A stretch of DNA of 33,920 bases, taken from a virus. The first letter of the stretch is position 1; each line of letters begins with the position of its first letter. The stretch covers positions 1 to 33,920 of IMG/VR virus record IMGVR_UViG_3300026097_001382; one strand, written 5' to 3'. Under the pieces are notes generated by a model that had not been told where the DNA came from, ran no database searches, and worked only from the letters and a program-made list of their open reading frames with translations. Both the position numbers and the translations under genes were made by a program. Of this stretch, positions 7,248-15,395 are shown in pieces.

Positions 7248-7813
7248 TGTCTTTACAAATTTTTAAATCAAATATGTTAAGATTTATGCAAAATCAAGAA
7301 GGTATAGAATCTTCTGATGATTTTGCGGATAAATTTGTTAGTGAGTATGATTTGATGGTAAAAAGAGGATTTCAAACTATAAATAATGTACCTATTCAAA
7401 TGGGTAATACCGAAACTATGAAAACCTTTTGTAGAATTGCAACTCAAACGGCATTATCGGTACGAGAAGGTAATCATACTTTTATTGATGATTTAGGTAA
7501 TGCAATTGTATTTTATTGGTCAGGTGCAACTTTAATAACAGGCATACCACCCGTAATACCGGCAGTGGGTTCGTACCAAAACATAACTACAACAAATGCA
7601 TCTGTTATAAATCCTGGTACATGGACTCCAATTGGCCCAACATCGCCAATAAATGATTCAAATATTTTTTTAGATACTTTATTGGCTGGAATACAATCAC
7701 ATTTACCTTCTATACAATTTTTATATAATACAATATCATTATATCCAAGTGTACCTCCAACTCCTCCTGCACCAGGAGTATTAACATCTAATGGATACAC
7801 GATACCACAATAA
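7247..7813 (+). CDS. Hypothetical virion-block protein, 188 residues
   Basis: The start is coupled to the gp5-like stop (TAATG, 1-nt overlap), which implies matched expression and perhaps a physical partnership. Residues about 1-85 look mixed alpha/beta (FKSNMLRFMQNQEGI; MKTFCRIATQTALSV). A hydrophobic Gly/Pro segment follows (GATLITGIPPVIPAVGSY, about 93-110). The C-terminus is Pro-rich (PSVPPTPPAPG, about 167-177). I recognise no family. By position it is likely a baseplate or tail component. It ends before a late promoter-like box at 7848. Confidence 0.7.
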   Translation: MSLQIFKSNMLRFMQNQEGIESSDDFADKFVSEYDLMVKRGFQTINNVPIQMGNTETMKTFCRIATQTALSVREGNHTFIDDLGNAIVFYWSGATLITGIPPVIPAVGSYQNITTTNASVINPGTWTPIGPTSPINDSNIFLDTLLAGIQSHLPSIQFLYNTISLYPSVPPTPPAPGVLTSNGYTIPQ

Positions 7814-7847
7814 TAAAATCAATTAGATTCTATAAAATCTATATAAC

Positions 7848-7856
7848 TATATTTAT
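7848..7856 (+). promoter_or_regulatory. Putative late promoter, TATATTTAT
   Basis: A perfect motif copy in the 67-nt gap between two virion-block genes, 24 nt before the ATG at 7881. The gap has no terminator, so read-through from 5565 is also possible. Confidence 0.62.
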
Positions 7857-7880
7857 TATAAGAACTGAAAATACCATAAA

Positions 7881-8486
7881 ATGGATAAAAAACAATTATT
7901 AAAAGTTATTAAAGTAATCGTAGAGGCGGAAGTTGCGAAAAAACAAGAACAATTTCTATCTAAAACCTTTCCTAAAATTTTAAAGGAAGAAGTAAATCGT
8001 AGAGTAAAGGCTCTATTGGAGGAGAAGGGAGGTGTTGTTGATTCCTCCTCTCTAGTTGTAGAAGAACAAGATCCTTTTACAAAAGCAGAAGAGTTATTAA
8101 AAAAAGAAAGAACACAGGTTCAAGAACAAAGACAGTTCACCAAGAATCCTGTTTTAAATGAAGTTCTTAACAAGACTAAACCATTTTCAAAAGAACAAAG
8201 AAGTGGTAGTCAAGTTGGAGGTGGAAGTAAATCAGTATTAGAATCATTCCAACCTCAACAACCACAAGTTCAAGAAAGTATGGATAAAACTGTAAACTTT
8301 ACAAATCAAGGTGCACAGATGGGAGTTGATGGAATGAGAAGTCAAATGGCATCTCAAATGGGATATGGAGATATGCCAGGTGTTGGTGCAAAGAAAACAG
8401 GACTTGGAGTTCAAACAGGATTGCCAGGATTAGATAGAATATTAAATAGAGATAATTCGGAACTTGTTAAAAAGTTTAAAAGATAG
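7881..8486 (+). CDS. Hypothetical structural protein with N-terminal coiled coil
   Basis: The 201-residue protein has a strongly helical, basic N-terminus (about 1-50, MDKKQLLKVIKVIVEAEVAK), a second charged helical stretch (about 65-100), then a Gln/Gly/Met-rich low-complexity C-terminal half (MGVDGMRSQMASQMGYGDMPG, about 148-168). It has no signal peptide or known domain. It lies between the late promoter-like box at 7848 and the gp25-like gene (10-nt gap), so it is probably a baseplate-block structural or assembly protein. No homologue can be named from sequence alone. Confidence 0.72.
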   Translation: MDKKQLLKVIKVIVEAEVAKKQEQFLSKTFPKILKEEVNRRVKALLEEKGGVVDSSSLVVEEQDPFTKAEELLKKERTQVQEQRQFTKNPVLNEVLNKTKPFSKEQRSGSQVGGGSKSVLESFQPQQPQVQESMDKTVNFTNQGAQMGVDGMRSQMASQMGYGDMPGVGAKKTGLGVQTGLPGLDRILNRDNSELVKKFKR

Positions 8487-8496
8487 GAATAATTAG

Positions 8497-8928
8497 ATGG
8501 CATTTATTCTTGATAGAAAAGTTGTAAAGGATACCGAAGAATTTAATAATTTCGCGTACGGTATTACTTTACCCGTTAAACGAGGTAACACAGGTTACTT
8601 CGAACAAGCCTTTTCATCATTTGAACAAGCTAAATCTAATCTTAAAAATTTACTTTTAACTCGTAAGGGTGAAAGAATCATGCAACCAAACTTTGGTTCT
8701 GGATTACATGAACTTTTATTTGAACAAGCGGATGAACAACTCGAACAAAGATTAGAAGAAGAAATTACTAACACGGTAAATTTTTGGTTACCGTATGTTT
8801 CTATATCTGAAATAGAAGTAAATATGACAGATGAAATGAAAGATAGGAATCGTGTGGATATGAAAGTTGTATTTACGGTAGGTAATACATTTGAACCACA
8901 AGAAATAACATTTACAGTTGAGGGATAA
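8497..8928 (+). CDS. gp25: Baseplate wedge protein, gp25-like
   Basis: gp25 is the small wedge component conserved in all contractile injection systems; it has a lysozyme-like fold without need for enzymatic activity. The 143-residue length fits the family. The pattern is clear: QAKSNLKNLLLTRKGERIMQPNFGSGL (about 44-70) carries the family core (...N...LLLT..GER...P.FG..L), then LEEEITNTVNFWLPYVSI (about 86-103) and a beta-strand C-terminus ending EITFTVEG. The gp6-like gene follows after 6 nt, the usual neighbour in T4-like phages. Confidence 0.93.
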   Translation: MAFILDRKVVKDTEEFNNFAYGITLPVKRGNTGYFEQAFSSFEQAKSNLKNLLLTRKGERIMQPNFGSGLHELLFEQADEQLEQRLEEEITNTVNFWLPYVSISEIEVNMTDEMKDRNRVDMKVVFTVGNTFEPQEITFTVEG

Positions 8929-8934
8929 TATAAA

Positions 8935-10956
8935 ATGGCTTTAAATAATTTAGTAAGAAAGGTAAATAACGGCAGAGATATAAAATATCTTAACAAAGAT
9001 TTTTCTCAATTTAGAAAAAATCTAATTGAGTATGCCAAAACTTACTTCCCACAGACTTATTCTGATTTTAACGAATCATCTCCTGGTATGTTGTTTATTG
9101 AAATGGCATCATATCTTGGTGATGTCATGTCCTACTATGTTGATGATTCTCTTAAAGAATCATTTATGACTTATGCCGAAGACCCATCTTCGGTAATTGC
9201 TCTTGCAGAATATTTAGGATATAAACCAAAAGTTACTTCTCCTGCAATTGCTAAATTATCGGTATATCAAACTGTACCATCAACAAGAGATTTGGATGGG
9301 AATTTTATTCCAGATTCACAATATTATCTTAGGATACGAGAAGGAATGGAAGTTCGTTCATCTTCTACTGGTGTTAGATTTAGAACTACCGAACTTTTAG
9401 ATTTTAATGATTCAACGGATAGGGAAATTTCAATTTATCAAACAGATGATTCAAATGACCCATCAACTTACTTAATAAAAAAATATGTAAATTGTATTTC
9501 TGCAACAGTAAAAACAGTAACCCAAACCTTTGGATCAAATTCACAACAATTTTCAAAAATTAATATTGCCGATACTAATGTAATTGATATTTACGATGTG
9601 AGGGATTCCAATGGAAACAAATGGTATGAGGTTCCTTATCTTGCACAAGAAATGGTTTATGTGGATTACCCAACTTCAGCTCAAAATGATAAAGATATTT
9701 CTTCAGTAAATGGAGCTCCATCAAATGTTTTAAAGTTAATTAAAACATCTCGTAGATTTACAAAAAAAATAAATGATGATAATACAACATCTATTGTTTT
9801 TGGTGGAGGTACTGCAACAAATGATGAAACTCTGATACCAAACTTTAAAAATGTAGGTCTTGGTTTACCATCATCAATTGATAGATTAGGAGCTTCATTT
9901 GATCCTGCTAACTTTTTAAAAACAACATCATACGGACAAGCTCCATCAAATACAACTTTAACAGTATCGTATCTAGTAGGTGGTGGAGTTGAATCAAATG
10001 TACCTTCTGAAGATTTAACTCAAGTTGATACTATTTCATTCGATGAAGATACTAGTATATTTACTGATGATGAATTAAGATTATATAACCAATCAAAAAT
10101 ATCAGTTGCGGTTGATAACGAAGAACCTGCAACAGGAGGTAGGGGTTCAGAAACTATTGAGGAAATTAGACAGAATGCACTTGCCAACTTTGGTTCACAG
10201 AATAGAGCAGTAACTAGAAAAGATTATGAAGTTAGAACCTTATCACTTCCATCAAAATACGGTTCGGTTGCAAAAGCATTCTGTGCACCAGATGGTCAAT
10301 TAGATAACAATTCTCCAAGTTCTATTTTAAATAATCCAGATTCATTAGAAGAATTTGTTGGTTTAATTGAATCTTTAAAAGAAAGAAGTTTAACAGAGCA
10401 ACAAATCAAAGATGAAGTAAAACGATATCTTCAAAACAAACAAGGTGAAATAAATGAAAAGAATAATCCATTTGCAATTAACTTGTATATTCTTGGATAT
10501 GATTCTAATAAAAAACTTACAACTCTTAATCGTGCCGTTAAAGAAAATTTAAAAACATATTTGCAAGATTTTAGAATGTTAACCGATGGTGTTAATATGA
10601 TAGATGGGTATGTTGTAAATATTGGCGTAGATTTTGAAATTAGAGTTTATGGTGGATATAATAAACGTGAAGTCTTAACAAGAGTTCAACTGGAATTAAC
10701 AAATTATTTTAATATTGATAATTGGACATTTAATATGCCAATAAACATATCTGAAGTTGAATTAATAATTGCCGGAGTTGAGGGAGTTCAATCTGTACCT
10801 AAGTGTGAAATCGTAAATAAATGTTTAGGAAGTTATTCTCAATATTCATATAACATAACCGAAGCAACAAAAAACAAAATGGTATATCCATCATTAGATC
10901 CTTCAGTATTTGAGCTTAAATTTCCAAACAGAGATATAAAGGGGAGGGTTCTATAA
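8935..10956 (+). CDS. gp6: Baseplate wedge protein, gp6-like (baseplate J family)
   Basis: gp6 forms the dimeric ring of wedges around the baseplate and changes shape on sheath contraction. The N-terminus has the T4-like signature YAKTYFPQTYSDFNESSPGM (about 37-56), then FIEMASYLGDVMSYYVDDSLKES. In the middle, RGSETIEEIRQNALANFGSQNRAVTRKDYEVR (about 402-433) matches the baseplate J core, with Arg-Asn...RaVT..DYE. The C-terminal part (VNIGVDFEIRVYGGYNKREVL...INISEVELIIAGVEGVQSV) is also typical. At 673 residues it is close to T4 gp6 (660). It ends TAATG into the next gene. Confidence 0.92.
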   Translation: MALNNLVRKVNNGRDIKYLNKDFSQFRKNLIEYAKTYFPQTYSDFNESSPGMLFIEMASYLGDVMSYYVDDSLKESFMTYAEDPSSVIALAEYLGYKPKVTSPAIAKLSVYQTVPSTRDLDGNFIPDSQYYLRIREGMEVRSSSTGVRFRTTELLDFNDSTDREISIYQTDDSNDPSTYLIKKYVNCISATVKTVTQTFGSNSQQFSKINIADTNVIDIYDVRDSNGNKWYEVPYLAQEMVYVDYPTSAQNDKDISSVNGAPSNVLKLIKTSRRFTKKINDDNTTSIVFGGGTATNDETLIPNFKNVGLGLPSSIDRLGASFDPANFLKTTSYGQAPSNTTLTVSYLVGGGVESNVPSEDLTQVDTISFDEDTSIFTDDELRLYNQSKISVAVDNEEPATGGRGSETIEEIRQNALANFGSQNRAVTRKDYEVRTLSLPSKYGSVAKAFCAPDGQLDNNSPSSILNNPDSLEEFVGLIESLKERSLTEQQIKDEVKRYLQNKQGEINEKNNPFAINLYILGYDSNKKLTTLNRAVKENLKTYLQDFRMLTDGVNMIDGYVVNIGVDFEIRVYGGYNKREVLTRVQLELTNYFNIDNWTFNMPINISEVELIIAGVEGVQSVPKCEIVNKCLGSYSQYSYNITEATKNKMVYPSLDPSVFELKFPNRDIKGRVL

Positions 10957-12014
10957 TGTATTACTTTTTAACAGCTTCTAAAGATGCATCAATCTATTTA
11001 CAACAACCTACTCAAAACACAGGTAGAGATGAGATATTAGAGGTTTCTAAAACTTACTATGGAAATCTTAAAGACGTTGCACATTCTTTAATTAAGTTTG
11101 AAACTTTAAACTTATCAACTCTTATTTCAAGTGGTGAGGTAACAATGAGTTCTGCAGAACTTATTTTAAGAGAATGTGAATCAAGTGAGATTCCATTAGA
11201 TTATACTTTATACGCATATCCTGTTTCTCAATCTTGGGATATGGGAATTGGAACTCGTTTCGATGAAATATCAACAGAAGGGGTTTCTTGGAATAAAAGA
11301 ACCACAACTGATAATTGGTTGGTTGGTGGGTTCACCGAAGGAACTTCTGGTTCATTCAATGGTAAGGGTGGTGTATGGTACACGGGTTCGGTTGTAACAC
11401 AATCATTCTCATATGAATCATCTGATATAAACATGGATGTATTAGAACCAATGAATTCTTGGTTGAGTGGTTCGATTCCAAATGAAGGTTGGATTTTAAA
11501 ACACTCATCTGCGGTAGAAAATGATACTGATGATTATGGGCAATTAAAATTTTTCTCAAAAGAAACTAATACTATTTACCAACCTAAAGTTAGAATTGGT
11601 TGGGATGATTCATCATTTGTAACAGGTTCTTTAACCGAATTAGATAGTGATGATATTCATGTAACATTCAAACGACTAAAGACCAGATACAAGAGTGGGA
11701 GTAAACCTGAAATTAGAGTTTTTGGTAGAGAAAAATATCCTCTTAAAACATATACCAACTCTTATGGTTATACGGATGTAAAATATTTACCATCAACTAC
11801 TTATTACCAAGTAAAAGATGTCATTACCGATGAAGTGATAATACCATTCTCAGATTACACAAAAGTATCATGTGATTCAAATGGAAATTATTTTAAACTT
11901 AATTTAACTAATTGGGAATATAATAGAGATTACTATATTGAAATCAAAGTAGATAGAGATGGTGTAGTTGAATACTTTGAAGATAAAGATTTAACTTTTA
12001 CAGTTGAAAAATAA
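10956..12014 (+). CDS. Beta-sandwich (DNRLRE-like) baseplate-associated protein
   Basis: The start is coupled to the gp6-like stop (TAATG). The N-terminal 200 residues look like a jelly-roll domain of the DNRLRE type found in surface proteins. SKDASIYLQQPTQNTGRDEILEV (about 8-30) is followed by SLIKFETLNLS (about 46-56), LILRECESSEIPLDYTLYAYPVSQSWDMGIG (about 69-99) and VSWNKRT (about 110). The C-terminal third is beta-rich (YYIEIKVDRDGVVEYF). It takes the place of T4 gp7/gp8-type wedge genes in the order but shows no clear similarity to them. It is a likely outer baseplate component; a carbohydrate-binding role is possible from the fold only. Confidence 0.68.
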   Translation: MYYFLTASKDASIYLQQPTQNTGRDEILEVSKTYYGNLKDVAHSLIKFETLNLSTLISSGEVTMSSAELILRECESSEIPLDYTLYAYPVSQSWDMGIGTRFDEISTEGVSWNKRTTTDNWLVGGFTEGTSGSFNGKGGVWYTGSVVTQSFSYESSDINMDVLEPMNSWLSGSIPNEGWILKHSSAVENDTDDYGQLKFFSKETNTIYQPKVRIGWDDSSFVTGSLTELDSDDIHVTFKRLKTRYKSGSKPEIRVFGREKYPLKTYTNSYGYTDVKYLPSTTYYQVKDVITDEVIIPFSDYTKVSCDSNGNYFKLNLTNWEYNRDYYIEIKVDRDGVVEYFEDKDLTFTVEK

Positions 12015-12016
12015 AG

Positions 12017-13282
12017 ATGAGTTTAAAGGATAGATTTAGAATAGATGAATTAACAAGTGTTGGTTCAAAGTCTATCACCAGAGATAAAGATGGTGGTATT
12101 ACTTTACGTCGTGTAAATAACCAAGAAACAAAACCATCCTCAAACTCAGATAAGCCATTTGGTACAGAACCAATAAAATCAAAATCAGATACTTCAATAT
12201 TAAAATCTGATACAGTAAATCCAACAAATGGAACAAATCCATTACAAGAATCATTCTCAGGTGAAACATCAACTTTTATTGAAAAACCAATTTACAATGA
12301 AGAAGAGATACAAAAAGCAGTTGATGTAAAGGTAGATGAACTTATAAAAGAAAAGAAACCGAAAAGGGGTCAGTTTGTTCGTAAAGATAGATATGATGCT
12401 AAACTTAATGAGATACAAGAATTAAACAATCAGATAAAATCATTACAATCTGATAAATCTAATTTACAATCTCGTGTATCCCAATTGGAATCCGAAGTTG
12501 AATCTCTCCAATCAAGAATAGAATCTATTCAAGAAGAACTTAATGTTAAAGATGTTTCTTTTAACAACTTATTAGAAAGATACAATATATTACTTAGTGA
12601 TTTACAAACTGCCATTACCAAAGGAACTAAAGAGGCAGTAGAGAGGGCATCGGTAACTGCTCAAGTAAAAGGATTACAAGCTCAAAAAACAAGTTTAACA
12701 GCTCAACTAAATGCACAAAGGGGTATAAATGATACTTTAAAAACACAAATCGAACAACAAGCAATTTCGTTTGATGGAATAATTACATCATTACAATCTC
12801 AGGCAGATAACTTGCAAGCAACTATACAAAACCAAGCAGGACAAATTACATCAACTCAAGAAAGTTTAGCTGCCGCTCAAGCCGAGGCTTCAAGGGCACA
12901 AGCTGAATCTGCAGAAAAGGGTAGAAAAATAATCTGTAATGAACTTTATAGACAAGGTTATCTTGATGAAGATATTTGGGTTGCAGATGAGAAATTTGGT
13001 GATTGGTTATGGGAAACAAATAGAAAAACTGCAATTGGATACACAATATGGGCTAGAAAAGTGGTAAGGTTCATGCAACAAAAACCACAATACACTAAAT
13101 ATATTTATAAATTCCTAAAACCATGGACACTTCAAATGGCTTACCAAATGGGTGTAGTTGAAAAAACTAATTTATTAGGTTGGTTGACTATGAAAATAGG
13201 ATGGAAGTTTTCAGATGTAATTTATACCATATACGGTAATAAGTTTGAAAAAGTATTAACTAGATTAAATAGAATAAATTAA
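12017..13282 (+). CDS. Long coiled-coil virion protein with tail-fibre-type C-terminal domain
   Basis: The 421-residue protein has three parts. Residues about 1-115 are polar and disordered. Residues about 125-300 form a long coiled coil (NQIKSLQSDKSNLQSRVSQL and similar heptads) interrupted near 190-215. Residues about 302-400 form a compact domain (IICNELYRQGYLDEDIWVAD...GYTIWARKVVRFMQ...WTLQMAYQMG). The last resembles the Cys-x-Glu-Leu...RQG...A...FG...GY..WA..VV..M domain seen at the C-terminus of many phage tail proteins and some bacterial ones. The function of that domain is not known to me. It is likely an elongated tail or baseplate appendage. The next gene begins after 1 nt. Confidence 0.72.
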   Translation: MSLKDRFRIDELTSVGSKSITRDKDGGITLRRVNNQETKPSSNSDKPFGTEPIKSKSDTSILKSDTVNPTNGTNPLQESFSGETSTFIEKPIYNEEEIQKAVDVKVDELIKEKKPKRGQFVRKDRYDAKLNEIQELNNQIKSLQSDKSNLQSRVSQLESEVESLQSRIESIQEELNVKDVSFNNLLERYNILLSDLQTAITKGTKEAVERASVTAQVKGLQAQKTSLTAQLNAQRGINDTLKTQIEQQAISFDGIITSLQSQADNLQATIQNQAGQITSTQESLAAAQAEASRAQAESAEKGRKIICNELYRQGYLDEDIWVADEKFGDWLWETNRKTAIGYTIWARKVVRFMQQKPQYTKYIYKFLKPWTLQMAYQMGVVEKTNLLGWLTMKIGWKFSDVIYTIYGNKFEKVLTRLNRIN

Positions 13283-13283
13283 A

Positions 13284-15176
13284 ATGGCAATCAAGAACTT
13301 CAAAAAAATAGAAGATAGAAAAGGATATCTTGTAGATGACGAAGATAGAAAAATATTTGAGAAAGAAATTGGTAAATCTAATTTCGGTCTTGGATTTGCC
13401 GATATGATTGAATTTATTTTATATGATTCAAGTGATAACCCATTACCACAGGGTGAAAACGGAAAATTGGTTCGTTATATAAACATTAATGATAAAGAAT
13501 CTCAAAAGTATTTTTTAGTTTCTAGAAACGAGTTTACTAAAAAATCAAATGATGCATCCGAAATGATATTTGATTTGGAAGAATTAATTCGTGATGCTGG
13601 ATATGGAAATGGTATTTTTAAAACCCAAATTACTTTATTAAATAGAAGAGTTGGTAGTGAAGAACTTGATAATGATAAGCTATGGATACAAGAAATATCA
13701 CCTTCACGAACTGAGGTAAGATTGTTACCAATAAAAAATACAGATAATCCAAATGAAGACCTTTTAAATCGATACGAAGTATTTACTCAAGAATCTCAGT
13801 TTAGAGATGATACAATTTATTACTTAAAAGATTTTATAAATTCAATTGATATCAATTCTCTTTTTGAAAAATTTTTAAGAATAAGGGGAAAGGTAACTGA
13901 TGGTGAAAAATACGTTTCATTGATTAAAAAGGAATTCAAAGTTAATTCAGTAGAGGAATTATTTACTACAATTAAAAACAAACTTGTGGAAGCTTCGGAT
14001 AATTTTGCAAAAGGAAATAACTATCACATTACTGATATAAATTATGGTAAGCCAAGAGAAGGTATTGATTTGGTTGAGCTTTCAATTTCTCAAATTCAAA
14101 ATGTAATTTCCGAAATCTTAACCGAGGTAATTGATTTTTATTTACCGAAACGAAACATTCAAGAAAAAAATGAATTAACACCAGAACAACAAGTAACTTT
14201 TGATGAAGTAAAAGAAATTTTAAAATCTACCACTTCTAATGAACTATATGATTCAACTATACCAGATGAGGTTAGAGGACAGATAAGAGGTTGTACTGAT
14301 TCTGAGGCATTAAATTATAACCCAAATGCAGATATTGATGATGGTACCTGTAGATATGAACAAAACCAATTACCACCAGAACCAATATCTGGATGTACTG
14401 ATCCTATAGCTATCAATTACAATAAAGATGCATCAAATGATGATGGTTCATGTAAGTATGAATTAAATACATCACAACCAACTCCAATAGAAAAAACTAC
14501 TAAAACTTGGTATGTTTGGTCATCTACTGCAGATATAAGGTATAAATCAAATGATTCGTTCTTTAGTGAAACCTATAAAGAATATGATGAATTTACTATA
14601 ACATATAATGAAGGTTCTTTTACATTTTCAGGAGATATAAGAGAAATACCAAAACCAAAAATCGTAGAGATACCAACTAAACAATATGTAGTAAAAAACA
14701 ATACTTTTAAAGGTAGGGATTTTAGAGATAATTTTAATGCAAGTGGAATTGATTCGTATTCAAATGATTCTATAGATTATGGTCAACCAATTAGGGTTAC
14801 ATACCAAGATAAAAGTGGTGCAGTAAAACAAAGTTCGGTTATAGATGTAGGTGATTCAATTACATTATGTGCAAAAGAAGATTCAATTGTACAAATACCA
14901 GGTATGATAATTATAGAACAAGGAGAGTGTGGTTCAACTCCACCATCCCCACCTCCACCTCAACCAATTAGAGGATGTACTGATCCTTCGGCAATAAATT
15001 ATAATGCATTTGCTCGAGAAAATGATGGTACTTGTAGATATAATATACCAATAGGGAATAGTGAAAATTCGATACAGGTAAACGATACACGAGTAGAAAC
15101 TACTGGTTTTGGAATAAATGTTAATACCAACGATAGAGAGTTGTCTTTAGGAAATTCGGATAGGAATATGTTATAA
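13284..15176 (+). CDS. Large virion protein with three GCTD repeats
   Basis: The 630-residue protein sits in the baseplate block. The N-terminal part (about 1-310) is mixed alpha/beta with no recognised domain. Three 21-residue repeats of the form GCTD.xA.NYN..A..DDG[ST]C lie at residues 336-356, 370-390 and 564-584, each with two Cys and several Asp/Asn that could bind calcium. Between the second and third is a beta-rich segment, ending in a poly-proline linker (PPSPPPPQP, about 553-561). Such repeats are common in secreted proteins of marine Bacteroidota and I take them as host-derived. The likely role is an exposed baseplate or fibre-attachment protein. A late promoter-like box follows at once. 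Confidence 0.75.
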   Translation: MAIKNFKKIEDRKGYLVDDEDRKIFEKEIGKSNFGLGFADMIEFILYDSSDNPLPQGENGKLVRYININDKESQKYFLVSRNEFTKKSNDASEMIFDLEELIRDAGYGNGIFKTQITLLNRRVGSEELDNDKLWIQEISPSRTEVRLLPIKNTDNPNEDLLNRYEVFTQESQFRDDTIYYLKDFINSIDINSLFEKFLRIRGKVTDGEKYVSLIKKEFKVNSVEELFTTIKNKLVEASDNFAKGNNYHITDINYGKPREGIDLVELSISQIQNVISEILTEVIDFYLPKRNIQEKNELTPEQQVTFDEVKEILKSTTSNELYDSTIPDEVRGQIRGCTDSEALNYNPNADIDDGTCRYEQNQLPPEPISGCTDPIAINYNKDASNDDGSCKYELNTSQPTPIEKTTKTWYVWSSTADIRYKSNDSFFSETYKEYDEFTITYNEGSFTFSGDIREIPKPKIVEIPTKQYVVKNNTFKGRDFRDNFNASGIDSYSNDSIDYGQPIRVTYQDKSGAVKQSSVIDVGDSITLCAKEDSIVQIPGMIIIEQGECGSTPPSPPPPQPIRGCTDPSAINYNAFARENDGTCRYNIPIGNSENSIQVNDTRVETTGFGINVNTNDRELSLGNSDRNML

Positions 15177-15395
15177 ACATATTTATATAAAATAAGAATA
15201 TAAATGCAGAGTAAAGAGTTTTTTGATTTTTCTTTTTCAAATCCAACCCTTAATCCAATTTTGGATGATAGGGGTGATAGTGATGCTCTGTCTGAAGGTA
15301 GACCCATCGGTGGTGGAATTATTATAAGAAGTGGTTGTACTGATAGAAATGCCACAAATTATAACCCACAGGCAACAACAAATGATGGTTCTTGT
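14289..15395 (+). repeat. Four 21-residue GCTD...DDG[ST]C coding repeats across two genes
   Basis: The copies are at 14289-14351, 14391-14453, 14973-15035 (gene at 13284) and 15333-15395 (gene at 15204). Each is exactly 63 nt and in frame. The shared pattern is Gly-Cys-Thr-Asp, then Ala (Ala/Thr context) and Asn-Tyr-Asn, then (Asp/Asn)-Asp-Gly-(Ser/Thr)-Cys, each followed within three residues by Tyr. They are diverged from one another, so they are protein repeats and not recent DNA duplications. Confidence 0.9.
15178..15186 (+). promoter_or_regulatory. Putative late promoter, CATATTTAT (one mismatch)
   Basis: Differs from TATATTTAT in the first base only; 17 nt before the ATG at 15204, in the 27-nt gap between two large virion genes. 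It is the weakest member of the set. Confidence 0.5.

Noticed and set aside
12400-12930. Possible DNA repeat array in the Gln/Ser-rich coding region
   Set aside because: The repetition is heptad-type coiled-coil coding bias, not repeated DNA units; no CRISPR-like spacing.
13100-13108. TATATTTAT inside the coiled-coil gene (also 19972-19980 inside the giant gene)
   Set aside because: These are in coding sequence with no start codon at suitable distance; a few chance copies are expected in AT-rich DNA.
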